From NCBI GenBank assembly GCA_021805825.1, contig JAJZEC010000014.1, positions 1 to 58,588 of the forward strand: a stretch of DNA of 58,588 bases, given 5' to 3'. A program made the position numbers and the translations under genes. The notes under the pieces are model-generated. The model saw only the letters and a list, made by a program, of their open reading frames with translations, ran no database searches and had not been told where the DNA came from. This document shows, in pieces, positions 43,252 to 53,271 of the stretch. The number at the start of each line of letters is the position of its first letter. Within the stretch, counting starts at the first letter, position 1. The stretch is from Pseudomonadota bacterium. Lineage in GTDB: Bacteria > Pseudomonadota > Gammaproteobacteria > Burkholderiales > Burkholderiaceae_C.

Positions 43252-43517
43252 GGCCGTCGGTCACGGGTCGATGGGCGCAGCGGGACATGGTACCTTTGGT
43301 TTCCAGGATATGAGCGGCGTCGCGGGGTCGCAATTTCGCGCGTGACCAAGGCGTGGCTGTGCCAGCCATCCCGTCGAGGCTTGCCCGATTGTGTACACCC
43401 GAAGGTCTGCGCCGTCGTCATCACCTACGATCGCAAGGCATTGCGAACATTCCCGCCGGCTGGATTCCCGAGCCGAGCACATGCAGGGCTCCCCGTGGTC
43501 TCTCAGCCCTGCGACTC

Positions 43518-44759
43518 TCATGCAATGCGTGCCGCCTGCGGCCGCTGCACCGAGCGGTACAGGGCCAGGTGGGCATCGATCTGTCGTTGCAACGAGAAGT
43601 GCGCGACTGCGCGATCGCGCGCCGCGTGCCGCCAGTCCCTGCCGATCTCGCCGAGCAGGAAGCGATGCAGCAACGCCGCGAGCCCGCCCACGTCGCCCTG
43701 CTCGACAAGGGCCCCGCAGCCATCGTCGATCACTTCGGGAAGCCCGCCGGTACGAAAGCCCAGAACCGGGGTGCCGCAGGCCAGGCTCTCCAGCACAGAC
43801 AGCGGAAAATTGTCGGCGAGGGTGCAGTTCAGGAAGGCATCCGCGGCCGCGTAGATCGCGCTCAATTGCTGTCCATCGTCGATGTAGCCGAAGTGCCTGC
43901 AATCGAACCCATCGAACGGCGTCAGATCCTGAGCCCGAGTGTGACCGACGAGCATCACGAAGGGACGGGACGCGGCCGGCAACAGTTTGAGTACCTGCAG
44001 TGCCTCGCGAGCGCCCTTGCGACGATCCATCAGCAAACTGGCCGTGATCAGCACGGCCGGTCGATGCCCCGGTATGCCCAGCCTGGCGCGCAACTGCTGT
44101 CGCTGCGGGGCCGGTCGGAATTGCTCGATGTCGACTCCATTCGGGATGACCGTGACCTCGTCGATCGCGCCGCACCCACGCACCACCGAGGCTAACCAAC
44201 GCGATGGCGAGACGTAGCGAATGGTTCGCTCGCGATGGATCCGCCAGTGCAGCGCACGCATCTGCCGGGTTCCGTCGCGCAGGGTGTTGAGCGGCCATGA
44301 CCCTCGCTGCGGGCAGCTTCCGCAGTGCTGCAGGTACCGCGCGCAGTCCATCGGATACAGGCAGCCGCCGGTGATCGGTGAACAGTCGTGCAGGCTCCAG
44401 ACGACGGGCGCGCGGCGTGCCAACAATTGCAGTGTCAACGGCGAAATGGCGCCCGACAGGTCATGGAAGTGAAAGACGGTATCGCCCGCTCCGGCCAGTC
44501 GCTGCAGCAGGGGGTATTCGGCCGGGATCAGGTAGGGCATTCCCGCGGCCCTGCTCAGGCTTTGCAGGGCGCGTTCGGCTTGACGCAGCGGGAAGCCGGG
44601 CCAGCCCAATGGCAGCGCAGAGCCTGCGCCTTGCCCGGGGTGGCGTGCGTAATGCGTCGACCGGATGTTCCTGTCGCTCAGGCCGCGGTGCAGCGCTTCG
44701 GCAACGTTGCTCGCGCCACCCCCGGCACGGTTGGCCTTGCTGACCTGAACAATATGCAT
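43518..44759 (-). CDS. GT4 family glycosyltransferase
   Basis: 413-residue GT-B enzyme starting MHIVQVSKANRAGGGASNVAE, with the GT4 Gly-rich loop. The acceptor half has WSLHDCSPITGGCLYPMDC with several cysteines, a pattern seen in capsule-cluster GT4 enzymes. The donor half shows VIPNGVDIEQF and the EX7E-type FPLSVLESLACGTPVLGFRTGG. It lies 266 bases upstream of glf on the same strand; that gap has no gene. It is divergent from the GT2 gene at 45106. Confidence 0.91.
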   Translation of the reverse strand: MHIVQVSKANRAGGGASNVAEALHRGLSDRNIRSTHYARHPGQGAGSALPLGWPGFPLRQAERALQSLSRAAGMPYLIPAEYPLLQRLAGAGDTVFHFHDLSGAISPLTLQLLARRAPVVWSLHDCSPITGGCLYPMDCARYLQHCGSCPQRGSWPLNTLRDGTRQMRALHWRIHRERTIRYVSPSRWLASVVRGCGAIDEVTVIPNGVDIEQFRPAPQRQQLRARLGIPGHRPAVLITASLLMDRRKGAREALQVLKLLPAASRPFVMLVGHTRAQDLTPFDGFDCRHFGYIDDGQQLSAIYAAADAFLNCTLADNFPLSVLESLACGTPVLGFRTGGLPEVIDDGCGALVEQGDVGGLAALLHRFLLGEIGRDWRHAARDRAVAHFSLQRQIDAHLALYRSVQRPQAARIA

Positions 44760-45105
44760 GCTGTCACAGTTGTCGGCACAAGGCGGCGGCCCGGCGCGCT
44801 GTCCAGGCCTCTCGCCCTATTCTAGTGACGACCCTTGCCTGCGCCCGCGTGCAGCGGTTGACGACCAACGCGCCCGTCGGATCCCCTGAGGGCCGGCCGG
44901 ATTCCAGGCGCGCAGTGATGACACGGGCGCGTGGCAGTGCGTGCCGCGGGACGTCAGGCGCCCTCTGTTTGGGCACGACTCGTCCGCAGTACCATCGGTC
45001 GCTGCCAGCCTGCTTCGAGCGTTGCGCGAGGACGCCAGCCGCCGGCGAAGCCGCCACGCCCAGTGCGCGCAGCGCCTGCGGAGGCTCAACACGCAAGGGA
45101 AACTG
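44760..45105. other. Divergent intergenic region, no gene seen
   Basis: 346 bases between two divergently transcribed glycosyltransferase genes. The frame of the plus-strand gene is open back to 44941, so its protein could be up to 55 residues longer, but that stretch is Arg-rich and looks non-coding. A TAGAAT hexamer on the minus strand (44819-44824) could be a -10 for the GT4 gene, without a convincing -35. Confidence 0.4.
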
Positions 45106-46104
45106 ATGATTGGTGGAACCAGGCGGTTGCACGCGCTGCGCCCAGCGCGCGGCGGGCTCAGAAGCGAGAAGGAAATCAAGGCGAACTGGAGCGACGCCGA
45201 TGCGGATCCGGCGATCAGCATCTGTTGCGCAACCTACAACCACGCCGCGTGGATCGAGGATGCACTCAGGGGCTTCCTGGCTCAGGAGACGAGGTACAGC
45301 TTCGAGATCATCGTGCGCGACGATGCCTCGTCGGATGGCACTCGTGAAATTGTCGCGGATTATGCGGAGAAATATCCCGGCCTCATCAAGGCCATCCTGA
45401 ACAAGGAAAACCGCTTCGGTGCCGGCGAGCGGGCGATGTGGGTGTGGCCCGAGGTGGCGAGAGGCCGGTATTGGGCCTTTTGCGAGGGCGACGATTTCTG
45501 GATTTCCCGCGACAAGCTGGAAATCCAGGCGTCGTGGATGGACGCGCACCCGGACTATGTCTTCAGTTGCCACGATTTCTACAACGCCGAGGGGCAGCTC
45601 ATCGCCCGTCCGGCGGCCATGCTGGGGGAGGAGGGCGAATTCGGGTCGGAGTTCGGCGCGGAAGCCATCCTGACGCGCAATTTCGTTGCCACCAACACGG
45701 CCTTCTTTCGCTCGAAGTGCTTTGCGTCGCTGCCGCGCAGCCAGCTGTTCATGCTGGATTGGCCCTTGTGGCTGCATCTGAGCCTGTGCGGGCGCTGTTT
45801 CTATCATCGCTCGCTGTATGGGTGTTACAGAGACCATGGGCAAGGGTTGTGGAGCGGCTTGACGTTCCACCAGAGGGCGCAGCGGGAATTGCAGTTCTAC
45901 GATTTTGCGGCCAATGCCTACCCTGAGGAGCGTGAACGCGTCGAGCGCAAGAAGATGGAATACGTGTCACGCATCATCCTCGATCATCAGGATTCGCTGA
46001 ACGAACTCGCGGATTTGCGCAGGAATCCCGTCAAGTACCTGGCGCGTGGAGCGCTGAGGCGGGTGCTGCGCAAGGCGCACGGCCGCCGCGGCCCAAGGTG
46101 CTGA
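45106..46104 (+). CDS. GT2 glycosyltransferase
   Basis: 332 residues from ATG 45106, which follows AAGGGA at proper spacing. GT-A motifs are ISICCATYNHAAWIEDALRG, EIIVRDDASSDGTRE and FCEGDDFWISRDKLE; the central part resembles GT2 enzymes that build capsule or O-antigen repeat units. The C-terminal 60 residues are charged and helical (ERERVERKKMEYV) and could lie on the membrane surface. It is the last plus-strand gene of the glycan region. Confidence 0.89.
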   Translation: MIGGTRRLHALRPARGGLRSEKEIKANWSDADADPAISICCATYNHAAWIEDALRGFLAQETRYSFEIIVRDDASSDGTREIVADYAEKYPGLIKAILNKENRFGAGERAMWVWPEVARGRYWAFCEGDDFWISRDKLEIQASWMDAHPDYVFSCHDFYNAEGQLIARPAAMLGEEGEFGSEFGAEAILTRNFVATNTAFFRSKCFASLPRSQLFMLDWPLWLHLSLCGRCFYHRSLYGCYRDHGQGLWSGLTFHQRAQRELQFYDFAANAYPEERERVERKKMEYVSRIILDHQDSLNELADLRRNPVKYLARGALRRVLRKAHGRRGPRC

Positions 46105-46262
46105 AGGGGCCCGTGTTCGGCTGCGGGGCCCTGGTGTCTGTTGCGCGGATCCTGCGCCGAGCGGATTTTCTGTCTAGGATCTGATCCAGGATTCGCCGGG
46201 CACGCTCTGCTGCCCATCAGGCCGAGCCAGGCCTGCCGCTGTCATCACCACGGAGTTCCTCG

Positions 46263-47249
46263 ATGCAACAACGCCAACTGGGCCGAACCGGCCCGCACGT
46301 CTCCGCCCTCGGTCTCGGCTGCATGGGCATGAGCGAGTTCTACGGCCCCAGCGACGAGGCCGCGTCCATCGCCACCATCCACCGCGCCCTCGACCTCGGG
46401 CTGAACTTCCTCGACACCGCCGACATGTACGGAGCCGGGCACAACGAGCAACTGGTCGGACGCGCCATCCGCGAACGCCGCTCGCAGGTCGTGCTGGCGA
46501 CCAAGTTCGGCAACATGCGCGGGCCGAACCGCGAATTCCTCGGCGTCAACGGCAAGCCCGAGTACGTGCGCGAGGCCTGCGACGCCAGCCTCAGGCGCCT
46601 GGGAGTCGACCACATCGACCTCTACTACCAGCACCGCGTCGACCCCGAGGTGCCCATCGAGGACACGGTGGGCGCGATGGCCGAACTGGTACGCGCCGGC
46701 AAGGTGCGCTGGCTGGGCTTGTCGGAAGCTGCGCCGGCGACGGTTCGCCGCGCGCACAAGGTGCACCCGATCACCGCGTTGCAGACGGAATATTCGCTGT
46801 GGAGCCGGGATCCGGAAGGCGAGTTGCTGGAGACCGTTCGCGAACTCGGAATCGCCTTTGTTCCCTACAGCCCGCTGGGCCGCGGTTTCCTGACCGGCAG
46901 CATCCGCAAGCTCGACGATCTGGCGGCGAACGACTGGCGGCGCCACAATCCCCGCTTCCAGGGCGAGGCTTTCGCGGCCAACGTGCGTTTGGCCGACACG
47001 GTGCAGGCGATGGCCGCCGGGCGAGGCTGCACCCCGGCCCAACTGGCGCTGGCATGGCTGCTGGCGCAGGGTCCGGACATCGTGCCGATCCCGGGTACGC
47101 GCAGCATCGCGCGCCTCGAGGAGAACCTGGGCGCGCTGGAACTGAAGCTCGACGCCGGCGAACTGGCTCGGCTCGACCGCGAACTGCCACCCGGCGCGGC
47201 GCAGGGCACCCGCTACCCGGAAGTGGCGATGCGGGCCGTCAACCGCTGA
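46263..47249 (+). CDS. Aldo/keto reductase
   Basis: NADPH-dependent oxidoreductase, 328 residues. The start [23 protein letters not shown] and [20 protein letters not shown] carry the catalytic Asp and Tyr; the Lys is in VLATKFGNM and the His in [10 protein letters not shown]. The C-terminus has the phosphate-binding [16 protein letters not shown]. It resembles the group of plant and bacterial reductases annotated as YajO-like or pyridoxal-reductase-like. GGAG lies 8 bases before the ATG. The physiological substrate is unknown and it looks monocistronic. Confidence 0.92.
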   Translation: MQQRQLGRTGPHVSALGLGCMGMSEFYGPSDEAASIATIHRALDLGLNFLDTADMYGAGHNEQLVGRAIRERRSQVVLATKFGNMRGPNREFLGVNGKPEYVREACDASLRRLGVDHIDLYYQHRVDPEVPIEDTVGAMAELVRAGKVRWLGLSEAAPATVRRAHKVHPITALQTEYSLWSRDPEGELLETVRELGIAFVPYSPLGRGFLTGSIRKLDDLAANDWRRHNPRFQGEAFAANVRLADTVQAMAAGRGCTPAQLALAWLLAQGPDIVPIPGTRSIARLEENLGALELKLDAGELARLDRELPPGAAQGTRYPEVAMRAVNR

Positions 47250-47514
47250 GCAGCGGGCGGCGCCTGCCGCCGCATGCCGGCCGGGCGCAGGAGCGGATGT
47301 TTCCGGATGTCCCCGCGTTTGCAGCCCGTGCCCTGGCGGCGTAGAGTGTCTCGCAGTGGCCGTCGGAAGCCTGTGCGCTCCGCGGCCGTACGCGCAGCCT
47401 GCCCCGGAACTCCCGGTACCCCGGACACCCCGGACGGCGGGCGCGCCCTGCACGGTGCCAAGCGCGCCGTGGCATTCCCAGCGAAGACGCACAACGTCCG
47501 AGGAGCCCCAGCCG

Positions 47515-48816
47515 ATGCTGCAGCAAATCCCCCCCGCCTCGCGGCAGGATCACCTGTCGTACATCCACTCCCACGCCGACAGCCCCTGGCAGACCTACCT
47601 GGCGCAGGTCGATCGCGTCGTGCCCTACCTGGGGCCGCTGGCGCGCTGGGCCGAAACCCTGCGACGCCCGAAGCGCGCGCTGATCGTCGATGTGCCGATC
47701 GAAATGGACGATGGTTCGGTGCGCCATTTCGAGGGGTTCCGGGTACAGCACAATCTGTCGCGCGGGCCAGGCAAGGGCGGCGTGCGCTACCACCCCCAGG
47801 TCACGCTGGAGGAAGTGATGGCGCTGGCCGCGTGGATGACCGTGAAGAACGCGGCGGTCGGGCTGCCCTACGGCGGCGCCAAAGGGGGCATCCGCGTCGA
47901 TCCGACGCAACTGTCGATCAAGGAACTGGAGCGCATGACCCGGCGCTACACCAGCGAGATCGGCATCATCATCGGCCCGCAGCAGGATATTCCGGCCCCG
48001 GATGTCAACACCAATCCGCAGATCATGGCCTGGATGATGGACACCTACTCGATGAATATCGGGGGAACCTCAACCGGCGTGGTCACCGGCAAGCCCGTGC
48101 AGCTCGGTGGATCCCTCGGGCGGGTGAAGGCCACCGGGCGGGGCGTGTTCGTCACCGGGCGCGAGGCGGCGCGCCGCATCGGCCTGGATCTGCAGGGCGC
48201 GCGGGTGGCCGTGCAGGGCTTCGGCAACGTCGGCGGCGTGGCCGCCGAACTCTTCGCCGATGCGGGGGCCAAGGTGGTGGCCGTGCAGGATCACACCGGG
48301 GGCGTCTACCGCGAGGATGGACTCGATGTGGCCAGGCTGCTGGCGCATGTGCACGAGCGGCATGGGGTGGCGGGTTTCGCCGGGGCCCAGGCTCTGGCGG
48401 GAGAGGATTTCTGGGGGCTCGACTACGAGGTGCTGATCCCGGCGGCACTGGAGGGGCAGTTGACGGAGACCCGCGCACGGCGCACCAAGGCGCGGCTGGT
48501 GCTGGAGGGCGCGAACGGCCCCACGCTGCCGGCGGCCGACGACGTGCTGCACGACCGCGGCATCCTGGTGGTTCCCGATGTGATCTGCAACGCCGGCGGC
48601 GTGACGGTGAGCTACTTCGAGTGGGTGCAGGATTTCTCCAGCTTCTTCTGGAGCGAGGATGAAATCAACGCCCGCCTGGAAAAGATCCTGGTGGGTGCCT
48701 TTGTATCGATCTGGGAAACCTCCGAGCGCCTGAAGGTTCCGCTGCGCACCGCGGCCTTCGTCGTGGCCTGCGAAAGGGTGCTGGAAGCGCGCGCCGAGCG
48801 CGGGCTCTACCCCTGA
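47515..48816 (+). CDS. Glutamate dehydrogenase (Glu/Leu/Phe/Val family)
   Basis: Reversible oxidative deamination of glutamate to 2-oxoglutarate. The 433-residue protein has the catalytic core [11 protein letters not shown] and [16 protein letters not shown] with the active Lys, the dinucleotide-binding [16 protein letters not shown], and [21 protein letters not shown]. The start at ATG 47515 is set by AGGAG nine bases upstream; the frame is open earlier but reads as low-complexity sequence. Length and style fit the hexameric NAD-type enzymes related to GudB/RocG rather than the 450-residue NADP type. Confidence 0.94.
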   Translation: MLQQIPPASRQDHLSYIHSHADSPWQTYLAQVDRVVPYLGPLARWAETLRRPKRALIVDVPIEMDDGSVRHFEGFRVQHNLSRGPGKGGVRYHPQVTLEEVMALAAWMTVKNAAVGLPYGGAKGGIRVDPTQLSIKELERMTRRYTSEIGIIIGPQQDIPAPDVNTNPQIMAWMMDTYSMNIGGTSTGVVTGKPVQLGGSLGRVKATGRGVFVTGREAARRIGLDLQGARVAVQGFGNVGGVAAELFADAGAKVVAVQDHTGGVYREDGLDVARLLAHVHERHGVAGFAGAQALAGEDFWGLDYEVLIPAALEGQLTETRARRTKARLVLEGANGPTLPAADDVLHDRGILVVPDVICNAGGVTVSYFEWVQDFSSFFWSEDEINARLEKILVGAFVSIWETSERLKVPLRTAAFVVACERVLEARAERGLYP

Positions 48817-48831
48817 TTTCCTGAGCGCCGA

Positions 48832-49719
48832 TCAGCGCAACGCGTAGGCGGCGACGACCCCGGCGTACACCGCGCACCCCAGCCAGTGGTTGAGGCGGAA
48901 GGCGGTGAAGCAGCGCGCGGGGTCGCGTCCGCGGATCAGCCAGCCGTGCCAGGCCGCCATGGCGGCGGCCAGCAGCACGCCGGCGACAAAGGGCCAGCCG
49001 AGCCCGATCGACAGTCCGGCGCCCAGCCACAGCAGCAGATAGGCGGCGTAGCTGAGCAGCACCGCGGCGACATCGAAAGAACCGAAGGTGATGGCCGAGG
49101 TGCGGATGCCGATGCGCAGGTCGTCGGAGCGGTCGACCATCGCGTATTCGGTGTCGTAGGCCAGCACCCAGAACAGGTTGCCCAGCAGCAGCCACCAGGC
49201 CAGCAATGGCACCTGGCCGGAGGCGGCGGCGAAGGCCATCGGAATGCCGAAGCTGAAGGCCACGCCGAGGTAGGCCTGCGGAATGGCCAGCCAGCGCTTG
49301 GTGAAGGGGTAGGCGATGGCGATGAGCAAGGCCGACACCGACAACTCGATGGTCAGGGTATTGGTCAGCAGCACCAGCGTGAAGGCTGCCAGCGCCAAGC
49401 CCGCGCCCACCGCCAGGGCTTCCGCGCGCCCCAGGCGGCCGCTGGTCACCGGGCGTTGGGCGGTACGCCGCACATGGCGGTCGAATGCGGCGTCGGCCAC
49501 GTCGTTGACCGCGCACCCGGCCGAGCGCATCAGCACCGTCCCGGCGCTGAAGATGCCCAGCAGCGGCCAGCCGGGGAAACCGCGGCTGGCGATCCACAGC
49601 GCCGACAGCGTGGGCCACAGCAGCAGCAACCAGCCGGCGGGCCGGTTCCAGCGCACGAGATCGAGCCACAGCGCAACGTGCCTTCGCGCTGCAGGGGCCA
49701 GCGAACAAACCGATTCCAT
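48832..49719 (-). CDS. ubiA: 4-hydroxybenzoate octaprenyltransferase
   Basis: Membrane prenyltransferase that attaches the polyprenyl chain to 4-hydroxybenzoate in ubiquinone synthesis. The first Asp-rich motif [12 protein letters not shown] and the second [13 protein letters not shown] bind the Mg-diphosphate; about eight or nine spans follow the family pattern. I set the start at MESVCSL (295 residues, near E. coli's 290) since the upstream extension runs through a tandem repeat. It converges with glutamate dehydrogenase with 15 bases between. Confidence 0.95.
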   Translation of the reverse strand: MESVCSLAPAARRHVALWLDLVRWNRPAGWLLLLWPTLSALWIASRGFPGWPLLGIFSAGTVLMRSAGCAVNDVADAAFDRHVRRTAQRPVTSGRLGRAEALAVGAGLALAAFTLVLLTNTLTIELSVSALLIAIAYPFTKRWLAIPQAYLGVAFSFGIPMAFAAASGQVPLLAWWLLLGNLFWVLAYDTEYAMVDRSDDLRIGIRTSAITFGSFDVAAVLLSYAAYLLLWLGAGLSIGLGWPFVAGVLLAAAMAAWHGWLIRGRDPARCFTAFRLNHWLGCAVYAGVVAAYALR

Positions 49720-49745
49720 CAGGCGGGTGGGCAGCAGGGGACAGG

Positions 49746-49836
49746 GCGCAAACGTGGCGAGCAACCGCGCAGAGCAACCGCGGGGTACAAGCGCGGGGTA
49801 CAAGCGCGGGGTGCAACCGACGGCGCGCAACCCGCG
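49746..49836. repeat. Degenerate 13-base tandem repeat upstream of ubiA
   Basis: Six or seven consecutive 13-base units. The clearest are gagcaaccgcgca (49759), gagcaaccgcggg (49772), gtacaagcgcggg (49785), gtacaagcgcggg (49798) and gtgcaaccgacgg (49811); decayed units flank them. The period is not a multiple of three. The array begins 27 bases upstream of the ubiA start and so occupies its promoter or 5' leader. Function unknown. Confidence 0.75.
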
Positions 49837-49918
49837 GGAGGCCCCGACGGGGCGCGACCGTCCTCGATGCTAGCGCCTGTCGATCGCCTGCCGCGATCGC
49901 CTCATACGGAGCAAGCGC

Positions 49919-50437
49919 TTACTCACCAAGCATCGAGCGCAGCATCCAGGCGGCCTTCTCGTGCACGTCCATGCGTGCCGACAGCAGATCGGCCGTGGGC
50001 TGGTCGCCCGCGCGTTCGGCCAGCGGCAGCAGCTTGCGCGCGGTCGCCGCGACTCCTTCATTGCCCTGCACCAGGATGCGCATCATCTCCTCGGCCTTCG
50101 GGGGGCGTTCCGGCACGTCGGGCAGGCTGCTCAGCCCGGCGAAGGCCGCGTAGGAGCCCGGCGCGTGGTGGCCTAGCGCGCGGATGCGCTCGGCGATCGG
50201 GTCGACCGCGGTCCACAACTCGGTGTACTGGGTCATGAACATCTGGTGCAGGGAGTTGAACAGCGGCCCGGTCACGTTCCAGTGGAAGTTGTGGGTCGTC
50301 AGGTACAGGGTATAGGTGTCGGCGAGCAGGTGCGCCAGGCCATCGGCGATGGCCTGCAACTGCTGGTCGTCGATGCCGATGGCCAGGTGCTTCGAACTGC
50401 GGTGCAACGGAATCGCGGATGGGGAATGCTGGGTCAT
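49919..50437 (-). CDS. dps: Dps family ferritin-like DNA-protecting protein
   Basis: Forms a 12-mer that oxidises and stores iron and coats DNA under stress. The 172 residues carry the ferroxidase ligands of the Dps interface: His pair in LTTHNFHWNVTGPLF, a further His in SLHQMF, and Asp/Glu in AVDPIAERIRALG. The N-terminal tail is short and mildly basic. The start is fixed by GGAGG seven bases before the ATG. It stands alone; upstream is a 475-base region shared with a divergent membrane protein gene. OxyR control is common in the family, but I see no clear OxyR box. Confidence 0.95.
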   Translation of the reverse strand: MTQHSPSAIPLHRSSKHLAIGIDDQQLQAIADGLAHLLADTYTLYLTTHNFHWNVTGPLFNSLHQMFMTQYTELWTAVDPIAERIRALGHHAPGSYAAFAGLSSLPDVPERPPKAEEMMRILVQGNEGVAATARKLLPLAERAGDQPTADLLSARMDVHEKAAWMLRSMLGE

Positions 50438-50728
50438 GGTCGAAGCCTCCGAAGGGGTGCGCCCACGCAGGCCGGCGCATCGCGGCCACACGCTGCGAAG
50501 CGGGGCCGCCGCACACCGCTGCTGCGTCGCGACGATTGGAGCACGTGCCCACCGTGCCCACCCTGCGCATGCGCAAAGTCCTTGATGGGCGCGAGGGGCT
50601 GTTGGGCGGAAGGTTCCACGCCCCGCCTGTCGAGCCCGCGTGTCTGATTTGCAACAGCGGGGCCGGAACGCCTTGCGTGCCGCCTTCGGGCGGGTCGTGG
50701 GCCGGCGTTGGCGCGGCCTGCGCCCGCC

Positions 50729-50750
50729 TTGATACACGGGTTAGTATCAA
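50729..50750. promoter_or_regulatory. Inverted repeat, candidate operator
   Basis: TTGATAC and its exact complement GTATCAA flank an 8-base spacer. The 22-base symmetrical site lies 163 bases upstream of the membrane protein gene and 292 bases upstream of dps. Its size and symmetry fit a dimeric repressor or activator; the regulator is unknown. Confidence 0.45.
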
Positions 50751-50788
50751 TGCGGACGAGGTGGCAATACTCGGATACTTCCGGGGCA

Positions 50789-50829
50789 CGCAATATGCAT
50801 TGCGACGGTGGTGGCGCCAGGAGTAGCAT
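50789..50829 (+). promoter_or_regulatory. Candidate promoter with overlapping palindrome
   Basis: TTGCGA (50800-50805) and TAGCAT (50824-50829), 18 bases apart, each match the consensus at four of six positions and point to the gene at 50913. A palindrome CGCAAT-ATGC-ATTGCG (50789-50804) covers the -35, an arrangement that would suit repression. Confidence 0.4.
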
Positions 50830-50912
50830 CGGGTAAACCATGACAGCGCCATGTTCGAGCGCTCGCCTTCGCGCGTGCGCAACTTCGGTTTCCTGCACTC
50901 TCCCTGTCCATC

Positions 50913-51668
50913 ATGCGTCAACTCCACCAGTTATCCATCGCTGAAAAACTGCTGCACACCGGTTTCATCATCCTGGTGTGTTTCGGCCTGCTGTCCGCCG
51001 AGCTCTATCTGGTCGTGACCCACACCGGGCTCGACGGCAAGAGCGGTGTGACCTTGAAGGACATCCAGATCTCCTATTACGGCAACCGCAGCTCGACCAA
51101 GATCCAGACGGTGCTGCCGACGATGCTCACCAACGCCGGGTTGCCGAAGGCGCAGTGGCCGCAGGCCCAGGCGACTTTCGACCACTGGATCAAAGGCGGT
51201 GAAAGCCAGGCGGAGTATGACGCCAAGATCAAGCCCTTCATCGCCCAGCACTGCCTGATGTGCCACAGCGTGGCGATGAGCAAGCAACTGCACAACCCGC
51301 CGCTGGTCACCTACGACGACGTCAAGGCGGTGGCCAAGGTGGATACCGGGATGAGCTACACCGCGATGCTCCTCGGGGGCATGGTGCACCTGACCATGCT
51401 CGGGGTCATCTTCTGGCTGGCCGGCTACCTGTTCGTGCGTACCCGCGTGAGCAACGGCCTGAAGGGCCTGGTGGTGATCATTCCCTTCCTGGCCATGCTG
51501 CTGGATTTCTCCGGCTGGTGGCTCACCAAGCAGAATCCGGACTTCGCCTGGTTCGTGCTGATCGGCGGTGCCCTGTCCTGCCCGATCGCCGCGCTGGGGA
51601 TGATCATCTCCTTCTTCGACATGTGGGTCGGCATCCCCGGCTTCCTGCGCCAGAAGGCTTCGGCCTGA
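50913..51668 (+). CDS. Membrane protein with a single c-type haem motif
   Basis: 251 residues. One N-terminal span (about 16-36) is followed by a periplasmic stretch with a CLMCH haem-binding motif (Cys114, Cys117, His118), then three further spans (about 150-172, 184-203, 211-236). Such a span-haem-three-span layout suggests an inner-membrane electron carrier or haem-binding sensor. I do not recognise a named family and no oxidase or reductase genes are adjacent. ATG 50913 lacks a clear ribosome binding site. A hairpin terminator follows. Confidence 0.8.
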   Translation: MRQLHQLSIAEKLLHTGFIILVCFGLLSAELYLVVTHTGLDGKSGVTLKDIQISYYGNRSSTKIQTVLPTMLTNAGLPKAQWPQAQATFDHWIKGGESQAEYDAKIKPFIAQHCLMCHSVAMSKQLHNPPLVTYDDVKAVAKVDTGMSYTAMLLGGMVHLTMLGVIFWLAGYLFVRTRVSNGLKGLVVIIPFLAMLLDFSGWWLTKQNPDFAWFVLIGGALSCPIAALGMIISFFDMWVGIPGFLRQKASA

Positions 51669-51714
51669 GGGAGCTGCCGCCCGCGGGCGGCGTGCTCATC
51701 GCACGAGCTGTAGA

Positions 51715-51748
51715 GGCCGCCGCCGCCCCGCCGGGCCGCGGCGGCCTT
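51715..51748 (+). terminator. Rho-independent-type terminator
   Basis: AGGCCGCCGC (51715-51724) pairs with GCGGCGGCCT (51739-51748), ten base pairs with a 14-base loop, followed by TCTGCTTT. It lies 46 bases after the haem protein stop and before glmU. Confidence 0.6.
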
Positions 51749-51837
51749 CTGCTTTGGGCGTCGCCGCCTGTCCATCCCCGGTACCCGGGGGCAGCGGGCG
51801 CCGGCAACGCGTGCCTGGTTCCCTAGAATCCTCCAGC

Positions 51838-53250
51838 ATGAACGCATCCGTCCGTGCCCCGTCCCCTGCGCCCAGCGGCCCGCTGCAGGTGGTGATCCTG
51901 GCCGCCGGCAAGGGCACGCGCATGCGATCGCGCCTGCCCAAGGTGCTGCAGCCCCTGGCCGGGCGTCCGCTGCTGGCGCATGTGCTCGACACCGCCCACG
52001 AACTGCGGGATGCGCGTTGCGTGGTCGTCGTCGGGCACGGCGCGCAGCAGGTGCGCGAGGCCTTCGCCGCGCAGCCGGGGCTGCGCTTCTGCGAGCAGTC
52101 ACCGCAGCTTGGAACCGGGCACGCGGTGCAGCAGGCCTGCCCGCAGATCGACGATGCGGGCATCGTCCTCGTGCTCTATGGCGATGTGCCCCTGGTGCGC
52201 GCGCAGACCCTCCAACCCCTGCTCGACGCCGCCGAGAGCGGCGCGCTTGCCGTTCTCACCGCCAGGCTGCCCGATCCCTCCGGCTACGGGCGCATCGTGC
52301 GCGACCCCGAGGGTCGACTGCTGCGCATCGTCGAGCACAAGGACGCCGATGCCCGGGAACGGACGATCGACGAGGTCAACAGCGGCATCCTCGCCGCTCC
52401 GGCGCAGGCGCTCAAGCGCTGGGTCTGGCAGCTGCGCAACCACAACGCCCAGCAGGAGTACTACCTGACCGATGTCGTGCAGTTGGCGCAGGCCGAGGGC
52501 CTTGCGGTGCACGGGGTGCTGGCGCCCGATGCCGAGGAACTGCTCGGGGTCAACGACCGCCTGCAGCTGGCGCAGATCGAGCGCCAGGCGCAACGTCGCC
52601 AGGCCGAGCGGCTGATGCGCGAGGGCGTGACCCTGCTCGACCCGCAGCGCATCGATGTGCGCGGCGAGTTGCGTTGCGGGCAGGACGTGCGCATCGACGT
52701 CGGCTGCGTGTTCGAAGGCCGCGTCGAGCTCGGCGACGACGTGGTGGTCGGCCCCCATTGCGTACTGCGTGACTGCAGCATCGGCGCCGGCAGCCGCATC
52801 GAGGCCTTCAGCCATGTCGACGGCGCGCGCTGCGCCGAGGGCGTGCGCATCGGCCCCTACGCCAGGCTGCGTCCGGGCAGCGAGCTCGCGCGCGAGGTGC
52901 ACGTGGGCAACTTCACCGAGGTGAAGAACAGCACGCTGGGCGAGGGCAGCAAGGCCAACCACCTGAGTTATGTCGGCGATGCCAGCGTCGGCGCGCGGGT
53001 GAACATCGGCGCCGGCACCATCACCTGCAACTACGACGGCGCGGCCAAGCACCGCACGGTGATCGAGGACGATGTGTTCATCGGTTCCGACACCCAGCTC
53101 GTGGCGCCGGTGCGCGTCGGCCGCGGTGCCACGCTGGGCGCGGGCACCACGCTGACCCTGGATGCTCCGGCCGGCAAGCTCACGCTGTCGCGCGCCCGCC
53201 AGCTGAGCATCGACGGCTGGCAGCGTCCCACGAAGAAATCCTCCAACTAG
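51838..53250 (+). CDS. glmU: Bifunctional UDP-GlcNAc pyrophosphorylase / glucosamine-1-P acetyltransferase
   Basis: Makes UDP-GlcNAc for peptidoglycan and lipopolysaccharide. The N-terminal uridyltransferase begins [20 protein letters not shown] and has [11 protein letters not shown] and LYGDVPL. The C-terminal half (about 250-455) is a left-handed beta-helix with repeated hexapeptides and [12 protein letters not shown] and [13 protein letters not shown] of the acetyltransferase site. ATG 51838 gives 470 residues with a 15-residue N-terminal extension. It is 21 bases upstream of glmS, so the two sequential steps are made together. Confidence 0.98.
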   Translation: MNASVRAPSPAPSGPLQVVILAAGKGTRMRSRLPKVLQPLAGRPLLAHVLDTAHELRDARCVVVVGHGAQQVREAFAAQPGLRFCEQSPQLGTGHAVQQACPQIDDAGIVLVLYGDVPLVRAQTLQPLLDAAESGALAVLTARLPDPSGYGRIVRDPEGRLLRIVEHKDADARERTIDEVNSGILAAPAQALKRWVWQLRNHNAQQEYYLTDVVQLAQAEGLAVHGVLAPDAEELLGVNDRLQLAQIERQAQRRQAERLMREGVTLLDPQRIDVRGELRCGQDVRIDVGCVFEGRVELGDDVVVGPHCVLRDCSIGAGSRIEAFSHVDGARCAEGVRIGPYARLRPGSELAREVHVGNFTEVKNSTLGEGSKANHLSYVGDASVGARVNIGAGTITCNYDGAAKHRTVIEDDVFIGSDTQLVAPVRVGRGATLGAGTTLTLDAPAGKLTLSRARQLSIDGWQRPTKKSSN

Positions 53251-53271
53251 ATCAAAGGCGGGAAAGCAGCC

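Larger units (their letters stand above)
50438..50912. other. Divergent intergenic region with palindromes, no gene seen
   Basis: 475 bases between dps (-) and the CxxCH membrane protein (+). It holds a 9-base direct repeat (GTGCCCACC twice, 50545-50562), a 12-base palindrome TGCGCATGCGCA (50564-50575), and two inverted repeats annotated separately. The A+T content rises near 50725-50850. The frames that cross it have no recognisable protein character. Confidence 0.5.

Noticed and set aside
46110-46135. GGGCCC-rich hairpin after the GT2 gene as a terminator
   Set aside because: The stem is only six perfect pairs, each arm is itself palindromic and no U-tract follows.
49919-50437. OxyR box before dps
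   Set aside because: No ATAG-N7-CTAT-like pattern is found in the 475 bases upstream.
50564-50575. Palindrome TGCGCATGCGCA upstream of dps as an operator
   Set aside because: Alternating GC-rich palindromes of this size are expected by chance in such DNA, and no promoter overlaps it.
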